DNA of 64,000 bases. It comes from Nyssa sinensis. Its lineage: Eukaryota; Streptophyta; Magnoliopsida; Cornales; Nyssaceae. Of the stretch, positions 24,766 to 35,885 are shown in pieces (within the stretch, counting starts at the first letter, position 1; every line of letters begins with the position of its first letter). The notes below the pieces were generated by a model that worked only from the letters and a program-made list of their open reading frames with translations, ran no database searches and was not told the origin of the DNA. The DNA is taken from the NCBI GenBank assembly GCA_008638375.1, contig CM018049.1, positions 1,784,001 through 1,848,000 on the forward strand, read 5' to 3'. Position numbers and translations under genes: made by a program.

Positions 24766-24770
24766 AAAAC

Positions 24771-25096
24771 TGTAACACCCCGACCTGAATATGGGATCAT
24801 AGAGTCGTGGGTTATAAATTGGTGATTGAGACCTTAAGTAACAGGGTCGGTTTTGACTCCGACACGCGGACTTTTAGTAATAGTCCTAAAAACTCAGGAC
24901 GACTGTACATCACTTTTGTTGTAATCACCAACTTGTTGGTTCCGTGATAAGTATATTGTCACGTCAACCACCAGTTATCGATACGAGTATGAGAATTGGG
25001 CATGCATTACGGGAATACGAAAGATTAGTATAAAGATTATGCACTTGAGAAAATAATTAATTTGTTAAACATAAGAAATTAATTATTAGTAGTAAA

Positions 25097-25128
<32 letters not shown>

Positions 25129-25300
25129 TATTATAACCTACCTTATATATATACATGTGTGTATATAAATATATGTGTATATAAACTTACCTGTGCACAC
25201 ACATTTGGGTATGAGAGTGTGTGTGTACAGAATAGTGTACTGGTGTGTGAGAGGGGGCGTGTGTGTACCCTAGTGTATTGATGTGTGAGTATAATATTAA

Positions 25301-25332
<32 letters not shown>

Positions 25333-25545
25333 TTACATTCACAAAACACCACACACACACACGGTTGATTGAAAGGCTGTCCTAAAACAGTAAAAACCTG
25401 AGCAAGGATGCTGCCACAAGTTAAGTTATTCGGTGGGGCAGCAATAATTAAGTGTATATTTATATACACATATAGATACATTGCATACACACGACATACA
25501 ACCATTCAGTCACTGAGAGGGAGAAAGAGAGATTCTGAGAAGAAG
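24771..25545 (+). mobile_element. truncated LTR start G, plus strand
   Basis: Begins TGTAACACCCCGACC at 24771, a standard LTR start, but no LTR end is found. At 25545/25546 the sequence changes abruptly to element H LTR sequence on the other strand. It contains an AAT microsatellite (25095-25126), a TA run and GT-rich sequence, with no coding evidence. The duplication preceding it (AAAAC) is shared with solo LTR F, which inserted at the same junction. Confidence 0.55.
25095..25126. repeat. AAT microsatellite
   Basis: About ten uninterrupted ATA/AAT repeats. Confidence 0.9.
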
Positions 25546-25637
25546 TTGCCAATGGGAACGAGATCCAAGTGTTGGTTAAAGCAATAGACATGGACCTGGT
25601 TGCCCGGTCTACCAGCATCAAAGATGATAGCGTAGCT
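25546..25637 (-). pseudogene. apyrase fragment in H 3' LTR
   Basis: On the minus strand this reads [12 protein letters not shown], then VHVYCF and LDLVPIGN, the first apyrase conserved region of GDA1/CD39 nucleoside phosphatases. It is truncated where the LTR is cut. Compared with the 5' LTR copy it has extra changes after DAGRPG, as expected of neutral decay. The minus-strand sequence before it ends GTTGCAG, which could be the end of an intron in the donor gene. Confidence 0.65.
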
Positions 25638-26199
25638 CTGCAACTCCTCCATCCAAGCCCATGGTACAAACACAGATCTAACAAAATAACTGCTATCCAA
25701 AAACTTCAAACTGATCTCCAGTCTCCCAACTACTTGACAAAGTTGCTCAATTAATAAAACTGTATACTAAAAAAAATCACAGCAATAAAGCACTCAATCT
25801 TCTGAAAATTAACATGATTTCCAAAACCCCAAATTCCGATCACACCATCCGAAAATTCCAATTGCAGTAAATCAATCACTGCTGACTCTTTTTTCTGAAT
25901 GAGCAAAATCTTCGATATCCCTCACCGCATGATCGAATCCGACATCATCTGATCCATTGACGGCCGGTAGGCAAAGACGCATCACTCGCACAATGCGTCA
26001 ATGGCGGTGCATCTCAAAAAATCGTGGATGTGTTGATCATCTTCATCTTTTCTGTTTTATGAGATTGTCCATTGATTGGAACAATATTGAAGGAGTTCAT
26101 TTGGATCGCTCTCAGCTTCATGAGAAAAATATTTGGGAATTTACTCTGCAGCGATTCCGCCCCTTCTATTGCTGTTTTAACCCCTTTCACTTCCTCTTC

Positions 26200-26231
<32 letters not shown>

Positions 26232-26359
26232 CGTAACCCCCACGCAGCCCAGTCGATTCCCTTTCCCTTCCTTCTAGAACACTACCCCATTCACCCTTCT
26301 TCTTATCCCTTTCACGCTCAAGCGGCCCAAACAGGGCCGTTTCACGAGGCCCTTCTCCA

Positions 26360-26720
26360 ATATATATATATATATATATATTGTTTACCATATATATACA
26401 TATATCCTGCTTCTTCATATATATATATATTTACTGATATATATATATATATATGAAGAAGCAGGATATATATATATATATTTACTGATATATATATATA
26501 TATATTAATACATCTACATATATACTCCTTTCCATATATATTAATACACCTACGTATATACTCCTTTCCATATATATATATATACTCCTTTCCATATATA
26601 TTAATACACCTACGTATATACTCCCTTCCATATATATATATATATACACATCTACATATATACTCCTTTCCATATATATTAATACACCTACGTATATACT
26701 CCTTTCCATATATATATATT
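26360..26720. repeat. TA runs, 30-bp-arm palindrome and minisatellite in H 3' LTR
   Basis: A near-perfect inverted repeat has TATATCCTGCTTCTTCATAT at 26401-26420 and its complement at about 26448-26470, around a short TTACTGAT centre. A minisatellite follows (26505-26720) with CCTTTCCATATATA and TTAATACACCTACGTATATA units in alternation. The unit is single-copy in the 5' LTR (near 49180-49207), so it expanded after insertion. Confidence 0.8.
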
Positions 26721-26987
26721 ATTTTTTTTTTGTATTTATTTTTTTATTTTATTATTAAATTTTCTTTTCCCTTAGTTTTGCCATTTTATTTTATTTTCCT
26801 TATTTTAAATTTTATTTTTTATTTCAATATTCGTTCATAGCTTGCTCGGCATCGCCCAAGCATTATCCATGCCTTCAAAACTATTTAAATTTCACAACCG
26901 TCCATTCTTTTCGATATCATGACATAAAGTCCTATCGGCTCATGTTTACCTGGTTCGCTCAATTACAATTTGGATCAATGTATTACA

Positions 26988-27002
26988 TTCTACCCCCCTT
27001 AA
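26988..27002 (-). other. polypurine tract of H
   Basis: On the minus strand TTAAGGGGGGTAGAA abuts the LTR start TGTAATAC. Confidence 0.85.
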
Positions 27003-27005
27003 AAT

Positions 27006-27025
27006 GAGTTTTGTCCTCAAAACTC
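27006..27025 (-). other. hairpin before the polypurine tract, element H
   Basis: GAGTTTTG-AGGA-CAAAACTC: an 8-bp stem with an AGGA loop. Confidence 0.6.
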
Positions 27026-30000
27026 AGATATTCATAATCGAAGGAACTCCAGTATCTCCTCATCATAATTCCCTTTTTAATCTATCTCTTGAACTTATTT
27101 CTGGTACTCAGATACTATATTCTCAAGTAATAAAATTTCTTTATACAGGGTGCACAATTCTTTTGTATTCTTCTTTGTTTTAATTTAATAGTGAATGTGA
27201 AAGTCACACTTTTTTTTATTTTCTTATTTTTTTTCCTTTTAACTTCCTCGGGACTTTTAACTCATTGTCTTTAAATTTTAGTATTAACAGTATGGCTAAG
27301 GGTCTGTTACTTTGATTACTCATCCGAAGTCATCTCTTCAGTTCTTTGACTATTTCCCCTTGTTACCAGTATCTTGACCAGTTCTACACCTAGTCGTTAT
27401 ATTCATCTCATTTGGTATTAAGTCGTAATAGTCTTACTGTTCATGGTCTCTCACCTTCCATTGACATCGTATGATATTTCATGTGCCAGGTAAAGGTATC
27501 TAATACCTTGATCTTTTTTCTTTTTTTTTTTTTTTCTTTTTTTCTATCTGTTTCTCTGGTAATGGTCATAAGAAGTCAACAGTGTAACTAAACTACACCA
27601 CTTCTATCGTTTAGCATGTTTTGGACTTCTCATTCAAAGACTTTAAGTTTTACTAAGGACAGAGTATTATATTCCCTTTTGTTTTCATGAACATCTTTTG
27701 GCTCGTGTTAGGATGATTTACTCGTGTTCTCTTTGCATTACAATATTTATTCCTTGTACGGGTGACCTCAAATTTATTCGAACTTTCCATTTATGATTTC
27801 TCAATCAAGTGTCCATTTCTTGAAGATTTATCAATCTTCTTTTCATTTCATTTTGTATTATTTATTGGCATTTCTGCGTTTGTTTTCAAATGTGCTTATT
27901 CTTTTAGGATTTAGATAGGTTGAGGAAATCAGTTTCTCAATTTTTTTTTAGACTAGTACGAAGGCATTTTATTCCTTGCTCAAAATCGAGGTTTTCACAG
28001 ATTTTGATTCCTCATTCCTTCATAGGTTAAAGTATGGTACATATACTTATAAAATTTTAGGATAGTCTTTTACCCCAGTCACTGATTCTTCATATGATAG
28101 TCTACTTTGAAAATGTTCTTAACTGTGTTATCATATTTGGTATACCTTACCTTCCACCTTATTTGACCAATTCAAATCTCAAAGTCTTATGACTTTTTAA
28201 TTTATAACAATTATTTGCATTTCACTTATCTTTGCTCAGACGGCTTGTTTAAATGTCTCATTTCTTATACTCGTCATCATATTCGATTTCTCATCATATG
28301 TTACATTTCTCTCCCCAGTCGTTATTCAACTTTCACAAATTTGTTCTTACAAGATCTTATGCAATCGTATAAGGAGTCCCTTGTACATTCTGTGACTTCA
28401 CATCATATTTCAGGGTTGTTCACATGAATTAGCCATCCTATCATTTTATCGTTACATTTGAATTTCAAAGTTTATCAAGTCCTTCTCACTAGGGAATTTC
28501 TATACTTCTTTCGTTTTATAGATTTAGTTATTCTTACTTTCGATCTCAATCTGAATTGTTCTTGTAACCCAAAGAATTATGTATCATTTTAACACAGTCA
28601 TTGTCTTTACTAGTTTTCCTAGACACATGCTACAATTTTCATCTCTATAATTGTCAAATTATGTAAATCCTCAAAAGTCATTCGGAGTCATCAATCATTT
28701 ATCTTTTGGAACAGATTCAGTTAACTTAATAAAGTACCACCCACAATTGGGTCATATTGTCATCTAGGTCAGCAAGATCCATTGAATTTTTCCAACGGTC
28801 ATTCATCACGTGTCAATCTCCCTTTAGAACCATCACTTTTCATAATGTTCACTTGATAGTCTCGTTAATCAGTAATTGGCTCGCAATGATCCATTTGTCT
28901 TTACCGTATATGATTTACTCAAGAATCCTTATATTTCTGATATGTCATCAATCCAACTGAAGTCTCAAACTCCTCACGTTACTATTTATTGAGTCTTCTT
29001 CAAACCATTTCTTACATAGACTTGTTGTTAAATCCCTTGACTTTTCAAGATTTCACAATCCCAACTCTATGTCACCTTATATCTTTTCAAAGAAAGTTTA
29101 TTGTTGCCCTTGTTCAAATGCTAGTTTTCCCCCAATTCATTGATCAATTGCAATGTAATGACTTAAGAGTCATCCACCTCGACACTGGTATGATTCTTCC
29201 CTAGAATCCTTCACCTTTGCCTTTAAGCATACTACTTTCTTCCAACAGTCACCATTCATTTGATCATCTCAATCATCCAAGAACATCGAAGTTAGTCATG
29301 CATAGCCTGTCCCAAAGGCCATTAACCTTAGTATTTAATCAAGCGATCGTCTTCCACAAGTCACCAATCATTTAACTATTTAAATCATGGGATTCTTAGT
29401 TCTTTAAGGGTATGTAATCGGTTAAAAATACCTTGTCCTTACGTTCTATACTTCCTATACTTTATGTATATCTTTCATGAATAATGATTTCCTTGTAGTG
29501 CCTCAAAATCACATATCATCTAAATTTCATAGTTCTCTAAATGGTTTGCTACTAGTTCAGTCTTTACGATCATTTAGATCACATTGATCTCTAACAATTA
29601 CTCAAGATCATTTATCATTTACTTCATTTAAATTGATGGGGTATTGACTACAATTAGATCATACCTTATCTTAGATCACAAAATTCATAGACTTCTTCCT
29701 AATACTCATCCATCATGTGTCAACCTCTTTCCAAAATCATCACATTTCATAAGATCAATTCTGACAATCTAGCTCATTTAGTAACTGTCTTCAAGACTCT
29801 ACTAATCCCTACTCTGTTTGGGTCTACCTATGACTTGCTCCAAACTTTCCATGTTTCTGGTACCTCATTAATTTATCTAGAGTATCAACTCTTCCTATAG
29901 TTATCTATTCAATTCCCTTTAGACTATCTCTCATTCAAACCTCATTTATTTATCCATAATATTCCACAGTATCCGTTTGCATGTATTAACAATAAAGCTC

Positions 30001-30110
30001 TCGAGGATATTGAAATAGTTAACATGAAATCAAGGGGTTCTGTTTCTAAGTTCAACTCTAACAGTAATGAGGAAGATACTAATCAATGCGTAAAGCCTAA
30101 TATCAACAGT
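27026..30110 (-). mobile_element. noncoding internal domain of element H
   Basis: About 3.1 kb of AT-rich DNA where pol is expected. No reverse transcriptase, RNase H, integrase or chromodomain motif is readable on either strand, and the few open frames are short plus-strand frames without family similarity. Diverged repeats are visible: 28797-28960 and 29713-29890 share CATCACGTGTCAA-type, CATTTCATAA-type and TTTCTGRTA-type phrases in the same order. This resembles the noncoding filler of large non-autonomous LTR elements, or a completely decayed pol. Confidence 0.5.
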
Positions 30111-30267
30111 ATATGCATAAGCCGTAAATAAACTAGAAGAGTACCTGCGTTTGCTAGTGCAGCAGTCTGATCGTCTCTTGGTATCGCAGGAGTTGATAGG
30201 GTAGGTGTGGTAGAGGTTATAGATTTATTTCGAGGACAGTTCTTCGCAAAGTGTTCGGTACGGTTGC
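30110..30267 (-). pseudogene. element H gag, C-terminal fragment (second half of zinc knuckle)
   Basis: On the minus strand from 30265 the frame reads NRTEHFAKNCPRNKS and stays open for about 50 codons. H-x4-C is the second half of a CCHC knuckle. The first half lies across solo LTR I, at 33271-33285. Removing I and one copy of its target duplication restores CX2CX4HX4C spacing exactly. Confidence 0.7.
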
Positions 30268-30562
30268 TGTCATGACCCGAAACCCACCCTATGCGGATCT
30301 CGTGTCGTGAGACCGGCCCAAGCCGTCCCTACTTTTTCCATTCTTTTACCAATGATAATAGTAAATAATATAAACATGGCATTAAAGTGCGGAAGCTTTA
30401 TTACAATTATTGTTCAAAGACTAAACTTAAATTAACAATATACTGATCATGAACCACTCTTAAGTGGTGAGTACATGGGAGAGACTTCATTCATTACTAT
30501 TATGCTCCTCAACTGTCTCCTTAAGCTCCTGATCTCCTACCGTGGTTCTGTAACATTCTCAC

Positions 30563-31183
30563 CTGAAAAATTGGTAAGGGAGGTGAGTTGATAAAGCCCA
30601 GTAAGTAAAAGCCTCTCTCAAATACAGGTTATGGATTACATAGGAAAACATGAATTCAAGATCACATGATAGCCAGTCATGACAACGATTTTTAGTTAGC
30701 AATAAAGTGCCACAAGGCCAATGAATAGTAAAGCCCAATAATCACAATCAACATGAATATTGCCATAGGAAAATGGTCACAGTCAAACACAATTAATGAG
30801 TGAACAGTTAACATCAATGCATATGAAATGCCCTCGTAACTCCATATGTAAGAAAACCCCCATCACCATATGTCCGATCACGGATTCGACCCGTAGGTCC
30901 CGTCAATTGGCCTGTAGGTCCAGTCAATCAATAAAAACACTCCCATCACCATTTGTCCATTTACAGTCTCAACATGCAATGTATGAACTAACATGACATG
31001 CATACAATGATAGGCGTTAGTACAATGCATCAAATCACGAGATATCAGTCAATAGGCCTCCACCAAATAGGACTATCAATGGCGGGAACAATAACAGTAG
31101 ATACGTACATCAGTACAAGTCTTGGCAGTAGTAGAAAGATCGTGGCTTGAAAAACTATGTATAAGAGATAGGAATCCACTTAC
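30563..31183 (-). other. predicted LTR intron in solo LTR I
   Basis: Minus-strand donor TAAG|GTAAGTGG at 31183-31182 and acceptor TTTTTCAG|GTGAGAATG at 30564-30563. Upstream, after TGTATAG, comes a lysine-rich stretch (AAAAGGAAAGGAGAAAG) equivalent to the small exon of other LTRs. Confidence 0.5.
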
Positions 31184-31724
31184 CTTATCAGTGTCCTAGT
31201 ATCCCGTGACTTTCTCCTTTCCTTTTGACTTGCCTATACATCAATAAATATGTTTTAGCTTTAATGTCATATATCAAATTTATGCCTCGCTACTTTAAAT
31301 ATCTCTTTTATTACTTTATATCTTTACGACTTCTAATTTGCTCTAATTTACCCAAGGACAAAATGGTCATTTACGTATCTCTATTTTTCGGGTTCTGTTT
31401 TCATAATTTGAACTTCACCATTGAGTCCAGTAGGTTTGAAATAATAAAAATCTACTATTTACTTAACTCAATCGGAGTTCGGTTGACTCACCTTCGATGT
31501 AGGGGCATTTTGGCATTCTACGGTTATTTTATTTTTTCGGGACTCCGTCTCATGAAACGGACCTCACCATTAGATTCAGAAGGTTCTAAATAGTAAATTT
31601 GCACTATTTCTTCGACTCGTTCACATATTGGAATTTAATTTGGTAATTACCTGATTTAATTAATTTACGTGCTAATATATATATATATATATATATAAAA
31701 TATTTGGCCCAAACAGACCACATG

Positions 31725-31795
31725 TGCCTTAGTGGCACAGTGGTCCGTTCCTATAGTCAGCCTCTGCTAGGTCTCTGGTTCCATCCGTGGGACAG
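31725..31795 (+). other. tRNA-like segment in LTR I
   Basis: TTAGTGGCACAGTGGTCC (A-box-like) is followed by CTCTGGTTCCATCCGTGGG (B-box-like). It differs from the block in LTRs A, B, C, E and J and is about 1.5 kb from the LTR 5' end, so it may be a separate SINE-like insertion. Confidence 0.4.
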
Positions 31796-31992
31796 CAGCT
31801 CTTCTCCCACTTTTTTTCCCTCTTTTTCCACTTAACAAACCAGTGAATAAGATATTCCAAATCAGCATACCTTTATGCTTGAATTTCTAGACACAAACAG
31901 CCCCCTTTCCCATTTAACTCCCAAGGCCAAACAGCCCCTATCCTAATTTAAAAAAACAGAAGCAGCACAGTGCTCTTCTTCTTCTTTCTCAC

Positions 31993-32025
<33 letters not shown>

Positions 32026-33270
32026 CTGGTTGTCTTCCCCCAGCGACGGTGACTCGCTAGCGAGGTTTTTCTTGAGGGGTTTCCGATGGATTCAACCAAA
32101 AATCTCAAGGAGACGCCATATCAACTATTGAAATAGGAATTGATGAACTTTTGAGATGCTAAAAATGCCACAGCAGCGGCGCAGCTGCTGCTGGGCAGTG
32201 TGCCGGCAATGGGAGTTTTTTTTTTGTGTTGTTTCTCTATTGGTTTAAGCCCTAATCACTTCTAAATGTTTCCTGCAACCTATGGGAATGTTTTCCAAGC
32301 ACACAAACCGAGTTTCATGCACAGACTTCCAAGACCCAAATTATTTTCGAGAACCTGTAATTACTTCATTCTCTTCCAATCTGACCCCTTTTCAATCGAA
32401 TCTTTTTGCAGCAAAATCCTAATTTTATGTTGTTTATGACCCTATATTCCAAGCTACATTTCATGCTTGAAAAAAAACTAAAACAGAATTAACCCACTTA
32501 CCCCGTTCCAGCCGCGCACCCTCCATTTCACTCCTCTTCCTTTTTCTCTGCTTCTGATTTGTTCTAACTCCTTCTCTTCTACCAAATACCGTGCATGGAT
32601 TAATGGGTATCCATCAAGCCCTTCAGTCACAGAAAAAGGCAATGCCTTAAGATCCCGCTGCAGCTCAGGATCCAAGAATTGCCGCCCAATCAGCCGCTTT
32701 ATCTGAGAAATTGTATTCTACTCGATGCAGCCCCAACCGTTCCTCTTCTTCTTTTCTTTTTTTTCTTTTTTCTTTTTTTTTTCTTCTGGTTCTAACGCAA
32801 CGCATGCCTGGCATGCGTTTATTATAAAACCGCCCTCCCCCTTTAATTTCTCCTCCTTTTTCTCTCTCTCTCTCTCCCTCTCTCCCTTTGATCTTTCGTG
32901 TCCTACGCATATAACCTCTTTAGTTTCCTCCTTTTTTTTTTTTATTTAATACACGGCTGCTTTACCCATTTCACTTTTATATACACACACACACAGATAC
33001 ATATATATATATATATATGTATTTCAAATTCCAATTTTTCTTTATTCCTTTCCAATTTTATTTTATTGTTATTAGTTTTATTTTATTTCCTTTTTAAATT
33101 TTATTCTTATTTTATTATTATTTTTTTTTTCATCACATGTCATTTTTATTGTTGCTATTCATCTGCCTTGGCATCGTCCATATATTCAAACGATTGAAAC
33201 CCAAATCGGTTATTTCACCATCATAATGAAAACTCTTATTGGCTCAGTTACAATGGGTCAGGGTATTACA

Positions 33271-33633
33271 GCTGTAATAGTGGCAGACATTGGTATTCTT
33301 AAGGCATTGCCCTCAGTGGGCTTTTTGGGAAGTGAGGCATTTAGGTGTGTCCTTTTTGTAGTTTTCTCTTTTCTAGACAGGCCTTGTGTTTCGAGATCTA
33401 GCTTTGGGGTTGGAAGATAAGGGTCCTTGCCCCTTGCCTTGCTTGTCTTCTGGCTTATTGGCAAATCCTTGTCCCCTCTGTTCAGTGACCCTCACGACCT
33501 GTGTCATTTCTTTAGAGTAAGTAGTTGGCCGCTGGGGTTTAGCTCTAGGTAAAGCCTTTAAGACTCTGTTCACAAGGTGCTCAAGTCGGTCTAGTTGGTC
33601 TGTCACAGTTGTGGTATTTTGGCTACGAACCAT
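33271..33633 (-). pseudogene. element H gag, N-terminal fragment
   Basis: The minus-strand ATG at 33633 starts MVRSQN, then DRLEHLVNRV, comparable to DRLDRVEHIL at the gag start of C. After 86 codons the frame stops at 33373; neighbouring frames remain open to 33258, implying a frameshift. The first half of a zinc knuckle (C-x-Y-Y, second Cys disrupted at the LTR I junction) follows after only about 120 codons, so the main capsid domain is deleted. Confidence 0.6.
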
Positions 33634-33819
33634 CTTGCTGTAAAAGATGAAATGTTAGCATTCTCATAAAGGTCTAATCATTCACAGTCTAACCGAGTCA
33701 ATATAGTCTATCCAGCCTAAGTGAATCGAATCGAGTCTAACATGGTGTAAAATCAAATCAATTTAAACCGTTGTGGTTAGCACTTACATAAGAATCTAAC
33801 ATAGTGTGGAAATCTATCA
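33634..33819 (-). other. element H leader, part left of element B
   Basis: Non-coding sequence between gag and the B insertion point. It is rich in GTCTAAC-type phrases (AGTCTAACC, GAGTCTAAC, AATCTAAC), which suggests decayed short repeats. The leader continues at 45995-46081. Confidence 0.5.
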
Positions 33820-34883
33820 CAGTGTGTCACATCCCCCTTACCCACCCTGTGCGGATTAGGGGGCGTGCGACCGGCCAGTTAGGCACCCATCAATTTTTTT
33901 TTTCTTTTTTTTTGAAATCAAAATGCCGACGGTAATCCTAACCACAGGCCATTTATCAGTAACATCCAAGTACAATGCATTCAATTTATATAAGTTTGCA
34001 GCGGAAATGAGAGAATGCATAACACCTTGGCAGAGCCATTAATACATCCATAGTTATCTACTACTTCATTGTTCTACAAAAGATAAGAGTCTTAGGTTTC
34101 AGATACATCACGTTCAAAAATAGGGATTTAGTACAAAAATGACTAGATCATAAGGTTCTTCAAAATAATTCCTCCGGGTCTCCAACCCACTAATCCTGAT
34201 TGCTGGGTCCCTCACCTGAAAAATGTTAGGGAATGGGGTGAGCTTTAAAAAGCCCAATGAGTAACACGGGTCCCCTGTCATGGGTTTCAAACCATTGTTG
34301 TTTATAAAGCATGAGGGTGAGTCAGGCATTTCTGAGAAGGTAATTAAATACGTTCATTTGAAACAGTATTAAAAATCAGAGAACAGTTAAGACATCAGGG
34401 TAATAGAACAAGTCAGTAATGAGTAGAGCAGAACAGTATAACAGAATAAACAGTACAGTATGCGCAGATTAAATAGTGCAGTATGCTCATATAGCGCTCA
34501 AGACTGAAATGGTACCAAGAGTTAGTTGTTCTTTCAGTAAAACAGTGATAGATTTATTGCAGCACAGAACAGAGGAATCAGACAGAGTAAAAATCATGCA
34601 TTTGAGTAAGGGCATGAAATCAGTGTATCAGATAAAACAGTACAATACAGTATTTAAAATACAGTAACTAGACAGTGTACTTATACACCAATTTAGGAGT
34701 CAGGGTTACTCACCTTGTGCGGTAACGGGACTTAACAGAGGAGCCTTTATCTTCTTCCTATCCTTCTTTATCCTAGAAAATTTATGAACATTCCATAAAT
34801 CTCACATGAAACTTAACTTGGTTCATTTTAATTCAAAATTCAACATGAGTTAGACTATCTTGCTGTCTATGATAATTGAAAAT

Positions 34884-35138
34884 TACCTTTGTATCCATTC
34901 TTTCAGGGTTTCGGTGTCTTCTTGTTTCTTTAATTTAGCCTTTGCAATCATTGCCTTGGTGGGCATTTTGTATATAAACGGTCGAACAGAGACTACCTCG
35001 GTTGTCTTGGCTATCCTTATTTTTCGTTCAATTATCTTTTGTTTCCATAATAGTTCTCAGCATGCACTCCTGTTGCTTCTTGTCAGCTAGTCTTTCGGCT
35101 TTAGACATAACGGTAAATTTCTTGTTTTTCCCTTCCAT
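34884..35138 (-). pseudogene. LTR small-protein gene, broken copy in B 3' LTR
   Basis: Counterpart of 43342-43596. One inserted base near 35058 (CTCAGCATGC against CTCGCATGA) shifts the frame after about 28 codons. The donor and downstream exon are kept. It shows the frame is not under selection in this copy. Confidence 0.75.
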
Positions 35139-35866
35139 GACTGGCTTGAGTTTTTATCCAATAACATAATCCCAAGATGTCAGGATATGTACTACCTCTA
35201 GGCAGTCCGGTCATGAAATTATCTAAGCTTCCATTGGGTTAGTTTTTAGTTCATTCGGATGTTATCTAACTTGATGCAGGGCTAGGGGTATTTCGGTCAT
35301 TTCACAATTGTGAAGTTTTGACTTCGATTCGTCATCCGGTCACGTGTATAGCCCTAAACGTATCAGGATTTCAGTTTCGTCTCAATCGGACCTCACCATT
35401 GAGTCCGGAATGTCCGACATAGTCAAGATAGACTATCTTTTAGTTTTATTTGGGTTCGGGTACCATCAGGGGCAGTACAGTCATTTACATCTACGTATCG
35501 GTATTTTTCGGGACTTAGTTTCTCAAATCGGACTCCGGCCATTGAGTCCGGAATGTTTGAAATAGTAGGAAATACACTATTCATTTGACTTATTTGAATT
35601 TCATTTGACCTATTAATGACCTAGGGTTAATTTGGTCATTTTTATTTAATTAATAAATTAATTAAATAATTTAATTTATTATTTATTAAATTATCAGGGG
35701 TATAAATGAAATAAAATATCAGAAACTGGGCCAGAGTTAAATTTCCTAAAACTGTTAGGGCTATTTCGTAATTTCCAAAAAGTTTAAACTGAACCAAGGG
35801 GTTCAGTCCACATTCAACTGAACCAGACCGGTCCAGTCCGGTTCTAGCCGGTTCAAGGTAACGCAC

Positions 35867-35885
35867 TGACGTCAGGCTGACGTCA
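35867..35885 (-). promoter_or_regulatory. paired TGACGTCA sites in 3' LTR of B
   Basis: TGACGTCA-GGC-TGACGTCA (plus-strand reading); same 3-bp spacing as in A and C, flanked by CCGGTT repeats and AAAACGACAC. Confidence 0.6.

Larger units (their letters stand above)
25546..26987 (-). mobile_element. 3' LTR of element H, left-truncated
   Basis: Matches 48331-49449 of the H 5' LTR, starting abruptly at TTGCCAATGGGAACG and ending TGTATTACA at 26987 next to a polypurine tract. About 2.2 kb of the LTR (the counterpart of 46097-48330) is missing at the left. A TA/palindrome/minisatellite expansion (26360-26720) absent from the 5' LTR has been added. Captured gene sequence is present at 25546-25637. 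Confidence 0.75.
30268..33270 (-). mobile_element. solo LTR I inserted in element H gag
   Basis: 3,003 bp from TGTCATGACCCG (30268) to GGGTATTACA (33270). The flanks are GTTGC (30263-30267) and GCTGT (33271-33275), a 5-bp duplication with two transitions, so it is old. No internal domain. It has a predicted intron (30563-31183), subrepeat cores near 31415 and 31560, a TA run, a tRNA-like segment near 31725-31795, a 30-T run (31997-32027) and CT-rich sequence. Confidence 0.85.

Noticed and set aside
26482..26709. Repetitive open frame MERSIYVGVLIY...
   Set aside because: It is a translation of the minisatellite on the minus strand; periodic residues follow the DNA repeat.
28215..29900. Several plus-strand frames of 60-70 codons in the H interior
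   Set aside because: AT-rich chance frames on the strand opposite to the element, with no motifs and no mutual similarity beyond the DNA repeats.
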